A stretch of DNA of 40,463 nucleotides, taken from assembly GCA_966128725.1 (NCBI GenBank), contig CBHYLN010000036.1, positions 1-40,463 of the forward strand, in the 5' to 3' direction. The notes below the pieces were generated by a model, which worked only from the letters and a program-made list of their open reading frames with translations, was not told the DNA's origin and did not search any database. The stretch is from JAFDZV01 sp966128725. GTDB taxonomy: Bacteria; Bacteroidota; Ignavibacteria; OLB7. Positions 8,050-18,100 of this stretch are shown piece after piece. Made by a program: the position numbers and the translations under genes. Position 1 is the first letter of the stretch, and each line of letters opens with the position of its first letter.

Positions 8050-9399
8050 TCATTGCGCAACCGCGCCATCGGCGGCCACGTTGCTCGCGGCTTGGGCTGC
8101 CGTTTGCTGCTGAAGAAACCGATCCACTACAAGAGCCGCGATCACAACCAGCCACGGTGTGGCCGGGAAGTGAAACCGAGCATCGCCGAAGTAGGCGAGC
8201 GGAATAACCGTGAAATACAGAATCATTGCGGCCGCCAGGCGTGGAACGATCGCATGCGCACCGGTTGCAGGGGGCTGCCGTTTGCGATCGCGCCACCATG
8301 CGATTGCGCCCGCAACCACGGTGGCCATCAAAAGCACCCATGCGCCCTGCGCAAGCAGTTTCAGCGCCATCACCATGCGTGGTGTTCGGCCGGTTTGTTC
8401 GGTGATCGCCCGGAAGTTGAGCGTTATGCCCTCCGCGTCCGACCGATACAGATACCAGAGCTTCTTCGGGATGCGCGCCGCAGCCGCCAGGGGATGCTCG
8501 GCCAGGTAGCGGAGCGCCAGCGCGCGCGCGCGCAAATTCCAAACAACCTCATCGCCGCCACGATTGTATAACCCTTCGATGGCGTCGTCGAACATATAGG
8601 CGCCCGTGGCGCGCGGGTTGTTGCCAATCAGCAGGTTGATGCCATCGTTGTTCGAGATTACGCCAAACGTCCCGAACACACCCGCGTTCCGAATCGTCCA
8701 GGGCACCACCACCACACAGGCCGAGCCGTACACAAGCGCAAGCGTGCGCAACACCCGCGTCATCGAAACCTCGCGCCGAATGGGCCACCACTGAACCGCG
8801 AGCACAAGCAATGGGATTGCCGCGGCCTGCGGTTTCACCAGAATCGCCGCGCCGGCAAGCAGGCCGCCAAGCACGGCGCGCTGCACGCGCGTGTTGCCGG
8901 GACGCTCGGCCGCCAACAGCGCAATGTGCGCCATCATCAGCGCAACAAACAGTGGCTCGCTCATCAACAACGAGCTGTAGGCAATGCTGTTCGGATGCAG
9001 TGCCAGCAGCCCAACCGCAATGTTCGCTACACGGCGGGCTGCCCCCAGCCGCAGCAGGGCGCGATGCAGAAGTGCGATCGCCAGGCACCCGAGCACGGCG
9101 TTGGCCAGCATGCCGACTACGGGTGCGATGCCGAATATCCCGAACAGACTTCCCAACATTGCCGGGTAACCCACCGGCCAGTAGGCAGTGGCCAGGCCGT
9201 TGATGGCATAACCATCACCAAGTGCGATGGATGCCGCCCGTGCGTAATACCATGCCGCATCGCTTACCGGAACCGAGCCCGCCATGCTGGCCGCGGCAAT
9301 CCATGCCAACCGAATCACAAGCGCAAGGCCCAGCGTTGCCGGAACAAAGCGCTGCGAATCCAACAAACGTGCCAGGCCAAGCCGAAAAGGTTGGGTCAT
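8050..9399 (-). CDS. GT-C type membrane glycosyltransferase (ArnT/PMT-like)
   Basis: The 449-residue polytopic protein has about ten hydrophobic segments. An acidic first loop (SVPVSDAAWYYARA) fits the conserved loop Asp of GT-C enzymes of the PMT/GT39/GT83 group. These transfer sugars or aminosugars from polyprenyl-phosphate donors on the periplasmic side. YWPVGYPAML and LLMSEPLF are typical of this group, and the mid-protein segment LLIGNNPRATGAY is commonly seen in its members. The start has a good ribosome site, GGAGG five bases upstream on the minus strand. It sits inside the peptide-transporter operon, between the OppD- and OppF-type ATPase genes. That is unusual. It may be co-expressed by accident of location or may modify an envelope component. 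Acceptor and donor are unknown. Confidence 0.82.
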   Translation of the reverse strand: MTQPFRLGLARLLDSQRFVPATLGLALVIRLAWIAAASMAGSVPVSDAAWYYARAASIALGDGYAINGLATAYWPVGYPAMLGSLFGIFGIAPVVGMLANAVLGCLAIALLHRALLRLGAARRVANIAVGLLALHPNSIAYSSLLMSEPLFVALMMAHIALLAAERPGNTRVQRAVLGGLLAGAAILVKPQAAAIPLLVLAVQWWPIRREVSMTRVLRTLALVYGSACVVVVPWTIRNAGVFGTFGVISNNDGINLLIGNNPRATGAYMFDDAIEGLYNRGGDEVVWNLRARALALRYLAEHPLAAAARIPKKLWYLYRSDAEGITLNFRAITEQTGRTPRMVMALKLLAQGAWVLLMATVVAGAIAWWRDRKRQPPATGAHAIVPRLAAAMILYFTVIPLAYFGDARFHFPATPWLVVIAALVVDRFLQQQTAAQAASNVAADGAVAQ

Positions 9400-9441
9400 C
9401 TACCCTCCGGGAAAGGCGTGTGCCGTTTCACGGTTGGCGTG

Positions 9442-10437
9442 TTACACACGCGTTGGCTGCGGGTACAACTGGCAGCGTACCCAGTGGCCGGGCTCCATTT
9501 CCACCAGCTCGGGTTCAACCACGAAACACTCGGCCGTTGCCCGTTCGCAACGGCTGTTGAACTTGCAGGCCGGCGGCATATGAAGAATGTTCGGCACCGA
9601 ACCCGGGATCGCCTTCAGGCGATGTTGCCGCGCACCGCGCACCGGCCGCGGGATTGACTCCAGCAAACCCTGCGTGTACGGGTGCAGCGGGTTCTTGAAG
9701 ATCTGATGCGCCGTGCCGATCTCCTGAACCTTGCCTCCGTACATCACCACAACACGCTGGCACAGCTCGGCCACTACGGCAAGATCGTGCGTGATCATCA
9801 CGATGGCCGAGCCCTTGCGCTCCTCCTTCAGGCGAAGCATCAGCTCAAGGATCTGGGCCTGGATCGTTACGTCCAGAGCGGTGGTCGGCTCGTCGGCGAT
9901 CAACAGCGACGGGTTGCACACCAGCGCCATTGCGATCATCACACGCTGCCGCATGCCGCCGGAGAACTGATGCGGGTAATCCTCCATGCGTTTGCGTGCA
10001 TCGGGGATTCCCACCAGGTCCAGCATGGCCACGGCGCGGTCGAACGCCTGGGCCTTGGTTACCTGCTCGTGCTGCAGCACCGTTTCCATTATCTGAAACC
10101 CTACCCTGAACACCGGGTTCAGCGATGTCATCGGCTCCTGGAAGATCATGCCGATGTCGCTGCCGCGCCGCTTGCGGATCTCCGGAAGCGAAAGCTTCAG
10201 CAGGTCGGTGCCGTTCATCGTGATCGAGCCGCTCACGATCTCGCCGGGCGGATTGGGGATCAGCCGCATGATCGACAGCGCCGTTACCGACTTGCCTGAG
10301 CCGGATTCACCAACCACACCCAGCACCTCATTCTTGTGGATGTCGAACGAGACGCCGTCAACCGCCTTGGCGGTACCGCCCTCGGTTTGAAAGTAGGTGC
10401 GCAGGTCGCGGATTTCGAGAAGTGTATCGTTCGCCAC
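9442..10437 (-). CDS. oppD: Peptide ABC transporter ATP-binding protein, OppD-type
   Basis: The 331-residue ATPase is the partner of the OppF-type protein. Motifs: Walker A GESGSGKS, FQEPMTSLNPV, signature QFSGGMRQR, Walker B LLIADEP, switch histidine MITHDLAVV. The C-terminal oligopeptide domain has C-x6-C-x6-C cysteines (CKFNSRCERATAEC). The start is GTG at 10435-10437, preceded by a weak AAGAG; no better start is in place. It lies 63 bases after the second permease gene. In the E. coli Yej system the two ATPase domains are fused in one protein (YejF). Here they are separate genes, although the permeases look Yej-like. Confidence 0.94.
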   Translation of the reverse strand: MANDTLLEIRDLRTYFQTEGGTAKAVDGVSFDIHKNEVLGVVGESGSGKSVTALSIMRLIPNPPGEIVSGSITMNGTDLLKLSLPEIRKRRGSDIGMIFQEPMTSLNPVFRVGFQIMETVLQHEQVTKAQAFDRAVAMLDLVGIPDARKRMEDYPHQFSGGMRQRVMIAMALVCNPSLLIADEPTTALDVTIQAQILELMLRLKEERKGSAIVMITHDLAVVAELCQRVVVMYGGKVQEIGTAHQIFKNPLHPYTQGLLESIPRPVRGARQHRLKAIPGSVPNILHMPPACKFNSRCERATAECFVVEPELVEMEPGHWVRCQLYPQPTRV

Positions 10438-10500
10438 GTTGCTCTTGTTCGTATCGTGAACGGTTAGATCCCGTCGTCGGTTTTGGAATGACGCTCGGTG

Positions 10501-11619
10501 CTACTGTAGTCGCGAGTACACGCGCGGATCGAATGCCTCGCGGATTGCCTCGCCGATAAACGTGATCAGCAGCAGGGTAAAGAACATTGCGGACAGCGGT
10601 ACCACCACAAGCCACCACGACTCCATATTGGTAAGTCCAACGCCAACCATCTGGCCCCAGCTTGGTGTAGGTGGTGCAAGACCGAATCCGAGATAGTCCA
10701 GCGACACAAGTACGGAGATGCCACCCACAATAGCGAACGGTAGGCGGGAGATCAGCGGCGTAAGGGCATTTGGCAGGATATGCTTGAAGATGATCTGGCG
10801 ATTGGGTACACCCAATGCGATTGCGGCCGCGACATAGTCCTTTGCCTTTTCGCGATAGAATTCGCCACGGATCAAATACGAAATCCCGACCCAGTCAAAA
10901 AATGCCAGGATCATGATCAGCAACAGGAAGCTGGGCTGCAACAACGAGCTGACGATAATAACCATGTAGAGAAATGGGATGTTGCTCCAGATCTCAACGA
11001 TCCGCTGTCCGAACAGATCAATACGCCCACCGAAGTAGCCCATGATGCTGCCGATAGTAGTTCCGAAGAGCATCTCCAGAAAGGCAAGCACCAAGGCGAA
11101 CGAAAGTGAATTGTTGAATCCGTATGACATGCGTGCCAGCACATCGCGGCCAATATCGTCGGTGCCGAGCCAATGTTCGCCGGAGGGTGCCGAAAGCACA
11201 TTCTCGTAATCGTTCTCGAGCGGATCCCATTGGTAGATTGGCATGATGGTCCACCCGTCATCGTTTGTTGACAGGTCGGTCGCAAGCTTGCGGTAATCAG
11301 CCTCGGCGGAAAGTGGGCTGCCGGTTTCCGGATCCATCTGTCCGAATGTGGAGCCAGGATGGAACGTGAAAATGGGGAAATACAATTCCCCTTTATAACT
11401 CACGACGATTGCCTGCTTCCCAACGAAGAGTGGAAGTGCGAACGAGAAGAAATACGCGGCCACCAGGAGGACGAACGAGTAGTAACCCCGTTTCAGTCCC
11501 TTGAATTTCCGCAGTCGCTTGCGGAAGATTGACACCGGCTTGCTGGACGTATCCTTGCCGTTTGCCGGGGCATTTTGTCCGTTGATTCCAGCTGTATCGG
11601 TCACTACGTTTTCGGCCAT
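10501..11619 (-). CDS. yejE: Peptide ABC transporter permease, YejE/OppC-type
   Basis: The 372-residue inner-membrane permease has a cytoplasmic N-terminus, a first membrane helix near residues 47-65, a long periplasmic insert, then about five helices of the BPD-transport fold. The insert begins VVSYKGELYFPIFTF, matching my memory of the YejE subfamily (microcin C/peptide uptake) rather than ordinary OppC. HWLGTDDIGRDVLARM is the conserved motif just before the transmembrane domain. The coupling loop with the EAA-like motif is AAAIALGVPNRQIIFKHILP. The protein ends FDPRVYSRLQ. It is preceded by the YejB-like permease gene after 86 bases and followed by oppD after 63 bases. Peptide specificity cannot be judged. 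Confidence 0.92.
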   Translation of the reverse strand: MAENVVTDTAGINGQNAPANGKDTSSKPVSIFRKRLRKFKGLKRGYYSFVLLVAAYFFSFALPLFVGKQAIVVSYKGELYFPIFTFHPGSTFGQMDPETGSPLSAEADYRKLATDLSTNDDGWTIMPIYQWDPLENDYENVLSAPSGEHWLGTDDIGRDVLARMSYGFNNSLSFALVLAFLEMLFGTTIGSIMGYFGGRIDLFGQRIVEIWSNIPFLYMVIIVSSLLQPSFLLLIMILAFFDWVGISYLIRGEFYREKAKDYVAAAIALGVPNRQIIFKHILPNALTPLISRLPFAIVGGISVLVSLDYLGFGLAPPTPSWGQMVGVGLTNMESWWLVVVPLSAMFFTLLLITFIGEAIREAFDPRVYSRLQ

Positions 11620-11705
11620 TGGTGTTCGGATGCGGACAGAGAAAATCGCAACGTTGTTGTCGTCATTGATGCCGCGCCATCGGTGGCAACGGCCGCACGC
11701 CTGTT

Positions 11706-12743
11706 CTAATCGAAGCGAATGCGAGGATCAACCACGGCGTACAGGAAGTCGCTAATGATATTGCCAACCAACTGCAGCACAACCGCCATTACCGTGATTC
11801 CCATCATCACCGTGTAGTCGCGTTTCAATGCGGCCGTGTATCCCAAGAAGCCGATTCCATCGATGTTGAAGGTTCGCTCGATCAGGAACGATCCGGCCAA
11901 CACCAGGGATATGGCACTACCAAGGCCTGTGACCAACGGAATGAGCGAGTTCCGAAGAGCATGCACGAAGATGACGCGTCGTTCCGGAAGTCCCTTGGCA
12001 AACGCAGTGCGAATGTAGTCCTGCCCAAGATTTTCCATGAGCGAGTTCTTCGTCAGAATCGTCAGCGTGGCAAAGCCGCCCACCATGTAGGCAAATACGG
12101 GAAGGATGGTATGGTGGAGCTGATCAAGGATCTGATCGAAGAACGGAAGGGAGTCGAAGTCGGGCGATCGGAATTCGCCGAGCGGGACAAGATCAAGCTG
12201 GCCACCGAGCACAACCAGCAGGACCGCGCCCAGTGCCCATCCGGGTATCGAATATCCAATAAACACAATCGACGAGGACAGGATGTCGAACGCTGAACTG
12301 TGCCGTACTGCCTTGTAAATTCCCAGCGGTATACAGACGATGTATGCAAGCACAAAGCCGATCACGCCGAAGTAGATCGAGATCGGGAATCGTTGTGTGA
12401 TGACGTCGAAGGCCGGTTCGCCGTATACGTACGAGTCCCCCATGTCGCCCTGCATCAGGTTCCCAAGCCATATCACATAGCGTTTGTAGATAGGCTTGTC
12501 GAGCTGGAGATACTCCTTCAACGCCTGCTTCGCGGATTCAGGAATATCGGCCTCGCCGGCCCGGCCGCCGCCACCGCCCGATGCTTCGCCGGCGGCGCCA
12601 CTTTGGCCGCGTTGCCGATACTGAAGGATAATCTGCTCCAATGGACCACCCGGCGTAATCTGCATGATCGTAAAGACCACGATAGTGCAACCAATGAAGG
12701 TGGGAATGATCAGGAGCAGGCGTCTGATGAAATAGCTGAGCAT
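11706..12743 (-). CDS. yejB: Peptide ABC transporter permease, YejB/OppB-type
   Basis: The 345-residue permease begins MLSYFIRRLLLIIPTFIGC, the standard OppB/YejB first helix. ITPGGPLEQ follows. A Gly/Ala/Gln-rich insert near residues 40-65 occupies the same position as the insert I recall in YejB. The region FDSLPFFDQILDQLHH and the motif FAKGLPERRVIFVHALRN (coupling loop) agree with YejB. The C-terminus is VVDPRIRFD. The start is an ATG with no obvious ribosome site. It lies 97 bases downstream of the binding-protein gene, from which it is separated by a strong hairpin that may reduce permease expression relative to the binding protein. Confidence 0.93.
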   Translation of the reverse strand: MLSYFIRRLLLIIPTFIGCTIVVFTIMQITPGGPLEQIILQYRQRGQSGAAGEASGGGGGRAGEADIPESAKQALKEYLQLDKPIYKRYVIWLGNLMQGDMGDSYVYGEPAFDVITQRFPISIYFGVIGFVLAYIVCIPLGIYKAVRHSSAFDILSSSIVFIGYSIPGWALGAVLLVVLGGQLDLVPLGEFRSPDFDSLPFFDQILDQLHHTILPVFAYMVGGFATLTILTKNSLMENLGQDYIRTAFAKGLPERRVIFVHALRNSLIPLVTGLGSAISLVLAGSFLIERTFNIDGIGFLGYTAALKRDYTVMMGITVMAVVLQLVGNIISDFLYAVVDPRIRFD

Positions 12744-12788
12744 ACGCGAGGCCTTGTTCGGTCGATACAGTGTACGATGTTGATACCG

Positions 12789-12835
12789 TTGGCAGGCCGG
12801 GGGGATCGGATTGCCCCCCCCCCGGCACGTGCCAA
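12789..12835 (-). terminator. Intercistronic hairpin with a C10 tract between binding-protein and permease genes
   Basis: An outer pair (TTGGCA at 12789-12794, TGCCAA at 12830-12835) encloses a nine-base G/C stem (12796-12804 with 12818-12826). The loop carries part of a ten-C run at 12814-12823. It lies just 3' of the binding-protein stop. There is no T-run, so it is more likely a transcript-stabilising or attenuating structure than a full terminator. Confidence 0.6.
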
Positions 12836-12840
12836 GGTGT

Positions 12841-14874
12841 TTATTTCAACGTCGGCTTTGCATTGGAATCCGCGCTTGGCGCTGAAGCGGCGGCGGGCGC
12901 GATACCGTTTGGGTGCTGCTTCTTGAAGTCCGGCCAGAACATGATGTCGGTTGGGCCAACCTCCATCTTCACGGACTTGTCTGTGCGTCCTTTGAGAACC
13001 TCGGCACGGTTCTCGGGATTATCCCACCAGTACTGCGCAACGTCCTTCCAGTCGCCAACCTTGCTCAGGTAGAACTTGGGTTGGTTGAGGTAGTTCCAGT
13101 ACACCACGCGCGTGTACGGGCCATACCACATCAGCGCATAATGGTTGGATTCCATCAGGATGCTGTCGATCTGCTGCATGATCTTCGAGCGCTTCGCGGG
13201 GTCGAACTCGGTCTTCTCCATGTCGATCAACTGATCCACACGCGAGTTCTTGAAGCCCGTGATGTTGTTCGTGTTCTTCTTGTCGGCAAGCGACGAGTGC
13301 CAGACGTTGTACGGGTTCGGCCACAGGGTGCCCGTCCACGACTGCTGGCGCAAGGAGAAGTTGCGGTCCATGGCCATCTGGAATCCGGTCACCGCGTCCA
13401 CGATGCGCAGGTTCAACTGAATGCCGGCTTTCTTCAGATCCTCCTGCACCGGCGTGATAATCCGCTCGAAGGACTTGTCGATCGGCATATCGATTGAAAG
13501 CGGCTGGCCGTTCTTTACCAGAATGCCCTGCGCGTTCTTGGTTGTATACCCCGCTTCGGCCAGCAATTGCATTGCCTTTTCCGGATTGTACCGGAATTGT
13601 GGATTGCCCGGGTGCTCGAACGGCGAGTTCGGATAGTACGAATCCATGATGGTGTACTGGTTGAACATCAACTTCTCGAGCAGCTTCTCGCGGTTGAACA
13701 GGTACACGAATGCCAGGCGCACCTTGGGATCATTGAACGGTTCCTTGCGGGTATTGAAGGCAATGCCCTGAACGCCCTGGGGTTCGTCGGTGTACACGCG
13801 GCGCTTTTGCATGATACCGCGTTGGATGGGGTCGTCATTGAACTCTTCCTTCCACCAGAGTGCGCGGCCAACAATGTAGAAGTCGGTCTCCCCCTTCTTG
13901 AACTTCTGAAGGCGCAGATTCTCGTCCTCTACGAACACGATACGGATCTTGTTGAAGTTATACTGCCCAAGGTTTGCTGGCTCGTCCTTGGCCCACCAGT
14001 CCTCCACGCGGGTCAGTTGCAGTTCCTTGCCCTTGCGTACGTCGCTGGCCAGAACTGTGTAGGGGCCGTTGCCAACAGGGAGCTCGTACTGGTACTTCTT
14101 CAGGAACTCCGCGCCGGTGATCATCTTGCCGTTCGGCATGATCTCGTGCGCCGGCAGAATCTTCGTCAGCCCGAAGTACAGCATGTTCTTCCAGATCTTT
14201 GTCTTCGAGCGAACCGAGAAGACATACTTGCTGAGTGCCACGGGCTTGTCGTACTCGGCCATCAACGAATTCTGATACGGGTCCAGAATCGTGGAATCGC
14301 TGTAGAGGTTGTACGTGGCGATCACGTCCTCGGTGGTAACCGGGGCGCCATCGTGGAAACGTGCGTTCGGGTTCAGGCGGAAGAAATAGGTCTGGCTGTC
14401 GGCGCCAACCTTCCAGTGGCTGGCCAGAGAGGGCAGGAATCCGAGCGTGAGCGGGTTGGTGCCGATCAGCGCCATGTGCGTCATGCCACTCAGGTAGGTT
14501 GACGTCTCCGAGTTGCCGTCCTTGCCGAAATCACGGAACGTTGCTGGGAAATCAGTCAGCCCAAACGTAACCGTTCCACCCTTTTGAGCGGTGGTGTCGA
14601 CAACATAGTTAAGCTCCTCGGCGGTGAAGGCGGATGTTTGCCACCCACTGTCGGCCGCGATCTTCTCGAAACCATTACCGCCAAGTTCGGCGGAAACGCT
14701 GGGATCGGCGCCAGGGGGCGTGTTGAACTTCTTCGGCAGCGTGATAGCCTTTGCGTCGCTGCTTCCACTGCGATCACGCTTTTTACCGCAACCGGCCGTT
14801 GAGATGGCGAACGTTGTCGCCAGGATCAGGAGCGCTGCCGTGCGCACTCCGGGAGTCCACGCCGTTAGCTTCAT
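12841..14874 (-). CDS. Extracellular solute-binding lipoprotein, family 5 (YejA/OppA-type)
   Basis: The 677-residue lipoprotein is the substrate receptor of the peptide importer. The signal peptide ends ISTAGC, a lipobox whose Cys would be lipidated. The start is the ATG at 14874, with AAGGA seven bases upstream. The SBP_bac_5 core is recognised by LASHWKVGADSQTYFFRL, NARFHDGAPVTTEDV, YPNSPFEHPGN and YNPEKAMQLLAEAGY. Length exceeds ordinary OppA (about 540) and is nearer to YejA (about 600). Extra residues lie at the N-terminus (about 30-100) and in a C-terminal Ala/Ser tail. It is the first gene of the minus-strand operon and is divergent from the T9SS glycosidase-like gene, so its promoter lies in 14875-15162. 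Confidence 0.92.
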   Translation of the reverse strand: MKLTAWTPGVRTAALLILATTFAISTAGCGKKRDRSGSSDAKAITLPKKFNTPPGADPSVSAELGGNGFEKIAADSGWQTSAFTAEELNYVVDTTAQKGGTVTFGLTDFPATFRDFGKDGNSETSTYLSGMTHMALIGTNPLTLGFLPSLASHWKVGADSQTYFFRLNPNARFHDGAPVTTEDVIATYNLYSDSTILDPYQNSLMAEYDKPVALSKYVFSVRSKTKIWKNMLYFGLTKILPAHEIMPNGKMITGAEFLKKYQYELPVGNGPYTVLASDVRKGKELQLTRVEDWWAKDEPANLGQYNFNKIRIVFVEDENLRLQKFKKGETDFYIVGRALWWKEEFNDDPIQRGIMQKRRVYTDEPQGVQGIAFNTRKEPFNDPKVRLAFVYLFNREKLLEKLMFNQYTIMDSYYPNSPFEHPGNPQFRYNPEKAMQLLAEAGYTTKNAQGILVKNGQPLSIDMPIDKSFERIITPVQEDLKKAGIQLNLRIVDAVTGFQMAMDRNFSLRQQSWTGTLWPNPYNVWHSSLADKKNTNNITGFKNSRVDQLIDMEKTEFDPAKRSKIMQQIDSILMESNHYALMWYGPYTRVVYWNYLNQPKFYLSKVGDWKDVAQYWWDNPENRAEVLKGRTDKSVKMEVGPTDIMFWPDFKKQHPNGIAPAAASAPSADSNAKPTLK

Positions 14875-15162
14875 CGAACGTTCCTTGTACGAGTGTTGTT
14901 GTGCGATTGAAATGCGAATTGGATCTCGAGGGTCGCGGGCTGGCACCACCGGGCGGGGGCGCACCGCGATATGAACCGTGACACACTTGTCCCCTCTCGA
15001 TGGTCATCATTGTCGGGTAATATAACACGCCGACCCAACTCGCCGCCTTCGATTGCACCGCGAATGCGCCGTTTGATCGCGGCATTTGGTGCGTTAACTT
15101 CCGTGTCCCAACCGAGAACTCGGTCTATCCACGTTCAGACACCGATCTGGGAGGATCCAGCG
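14875..15162. promoter_or_regulatory. Divergent promoter region, binding-protein gene and glycosidase-like gene
   Basis: These 288 bases separate two divergent starts. An A/T-rich island in a G/C-rich background at 15018-15026 can be read as a -10-like TATATT on the minus strand or TATAAC on the plus strand. No well-spaced -35 partner is visible on either strand, so only the region is called. GGGAGG at 15150-15155 is the ribosome site of the plus-strand gene. Confidence 0.4.
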
Positions 15163-18100
15163 ATGCATCGTTTGTTCCACCGTACATCCCAGTACATCCA
15201 ACCTGCCGCCGTGCTTGTTGCACTGCTGCTGCCGGCGTTGGCCATTCCCGCCGCGGCACAGAACATCGGCATCTCCGGTGGTGTACCGTATACATCCAAC
15301 CCAGGCGATACCGCCCGAAGCCTGTTTCTGCCGTCGCTTCCGTCCGGGCCGGCCGGCCAGCACGGATTTCTGAAAAACGATGGCGAAGGAAACTTCCAGT
15401 TTACCGATGGCGCCCCTGCGCGATTCTACGGGGTCACGCTTCAATGGGCCGCCTGTTACCCGGATAGTGCCCAGGCAGTGGTCATAGCCGCACGTTTACG
15501 CAAGCTTGGAGTAAACCTGGTGCGTTTCCAGTATATGGATAACGCCTTCGATTGGGGTGATTACGGCCAGGTCCGTACCTATCTGGATGCGGCAACCGGA
15601 TTCCGTTCGCTTCATGCCGGGCAGATCCGCAGGCTGGATTGGTTCGTCTACCAGTTGAAGCAGCACGGCATCTACAGCTACTTCATCCTGCAGTCGGCCC
15701 GTACGCCGCGTGCCAGCGATGGCCTTGGCGCTGATGCCGATTCGGCCCTGTGGTTGGGCAAGGAACTGAACTATCTGTATCCGCAGGCTCGTGCGGTATC
15801 CAAGGACGTGATGCGGTTGTTGTTGGACCACGTCAATGTGTTTACCGGCACCGCCTACAAGAATGAGCCCGCGCTTGCGATGGTCGAAGGCATGGATCAG
15901 GGCAGCATTATCTCGCTGTACCGCCTTGGCTACACCGAGTATCGCGCCGATCAATACGGGTTCTCCTGGCGTCACAGTCGCCGGCTGGATACCCTGTGGA
16001 ATGCCTTCCTCAAGAAGAAGTACACCAATACCCAGACGCTGACGGCGGCCTGGAAAACGTCCAACGCCGATGGCTTCCCCAACTACGTGCAGGAGGGGAG
16101 CTTCGAGGGTGAGTTCGATCGCTACTGGCAGATCGACTCGTACGACGGCGTCAACGTTACCACGGTGTTGTCGCAGGGCGACTCCGTCCCGAACGGCCAG
16201 CTTACCATGAAGCTGCGTGTGCGCAATGCGCGCAAGGACACCACGCTGTACAACGCCTTCATGATCCAGCCGGTGATGGGTTTGCAGTTCAACACGCTTT
16301 ATCAGTTGTCGTTCAAGGCAAAGGCCAGCGTGGATAACTGGCCCGTCGTGTGCCGCACGTCGCAGGCCTCGGATGTGGGCATGTATGCCGGCCTGAACGT
16401 CACGCATAACGTGAGCACGTTCTGGAAGACCTATACCGCAACGTTCCTGGTGCCGTTCAACGGTACGGCGCCCATCAACCTGATCTTCTGGTACGGCAGC
16501 AACAACGGCGACCTTTCGATCGACGACATCCAGATCAAACGGGTTGATGCGCCGGGCGTTGTCTCCGGCGAGACGTTGGAGAACTACACGGTTGCGCGCG
16601 TCCCGATGGGCCGAACCGACATTGCCCGGGCGTTGAACTCCAAGCGTATCGAGGATCAGTCGGAGTTCTACATGGGCCTTGAGCGCGACTACAATGCGGA
16701 CCTTACACGGTTCCTTCGCGACACCCTGGGTGCCAAGCAACCGTTTACCGGAGCCGGCCACTACTGGGCAAGCGGCTTCCAGGAAGCCGTGGTGCAGGGG
16801 CAGAACGATTTCACGCTTTCGGCGAAGAACTGGGACTGGGTGTCGAGCGACGGCACGCAATGGGAAGTGCGGAACTACTCGCCGCTTCGCCGTGGGCAAT
16901 ACGATGACGGCGCAACCATTACCGCCTACACCGTTGGCGCGCACAGGCGCCAGCCGTTTATCGCCTCGTTCGCGCAGCCGTATCCGAATCGCTATCAGGG
17001 CGAGGCGATGCTGTGGGTGCCGGCATACTCGTCGTTGCAGGATTGGGACGGTGTGGTGCTCGATATGTACGCCGATGACGTGCTCAGCTCGAAGGAGTCG
17101 ATCGACAGTGCCGCATTCGGTGCCGTAGCCAAGAACCCCGTGGTGACCGCGTTGATGCCGGTTGTTTCGCACCTGTTCCGGAATCGCTTCCTTTCGCCGG
17201 CACAGAACACCATCCCGATTCAGCACAGCGAGCAGCAGGCCAGGATCTTCCCGCGCATGTACGATTTCTGGTACGATTTCGGTGTGCCCGGTGGGTTCTT
17301 CGGCCGTTCGATGATGGCCAATCGAGTCGTGATCGACTCGCTGAACGCAGTGTATCCAACGCAGTACGACGACATCGCCTTCGCCGCGGAAGTGCAGGGC
17401 CAGTGCGAGAGCGATACGCGCCAGATCCTCTGGGAATACAGTCGCGGGTCGATGAGCGTCGACGCTCCGATGGTGCAGGGCGCAACCGGCTACCTCAGCC
17501 GGACGGGTGCAATCACGCTCCGCAATCTGGATGTGAAGCTCCTGAGCGGCAACGAAACCTCGACGGTGCTGTGGACGCCTGTGGACAGCTCGCGGCTGGG
17601 CGATCGGGGTCGGTCGTTGCTGGTGCTGGCGTCGCGCACCGAGCCAACCGGCTGGCATTGGATCGATTCGATGCACGCCGACAAGTGGGGCACAGGTCCG
17701 ATGCTGCTGGATCCCGTTCGCGTGCGCCTGACAATCAAGCCGGGCGACAGTGTGAACATTGCCACGATCCGCCCGCTCGATTCCGCCGGCATGCCGTTTG
17801 GCAGCCCGATCGTTGTAACGCTTTCCGGCGGCAAGCTCGAGGCCGTGATCGACCAGTCGCAGACGCATGCCATGTGGTACGGCGTGGATCTGAGCTACGA
17901 TCCCGCCGCCTCGGTGATTTCCGAACGCAACGCCGGCATGCTTACCGCGCAGCCAAGCATCGTTACCGATCGTTCCTACATCAGCGTGGCTCTGGCACGC
18001 CCGTATGGTGATGCTCGGTTGGAGGTGTTCGACGCATTCGGCCGTAGCGTTCGCGAGCTGTATGCGGGGCCAATCGCGCCCGGGCAGCCAAGCATCCGCT

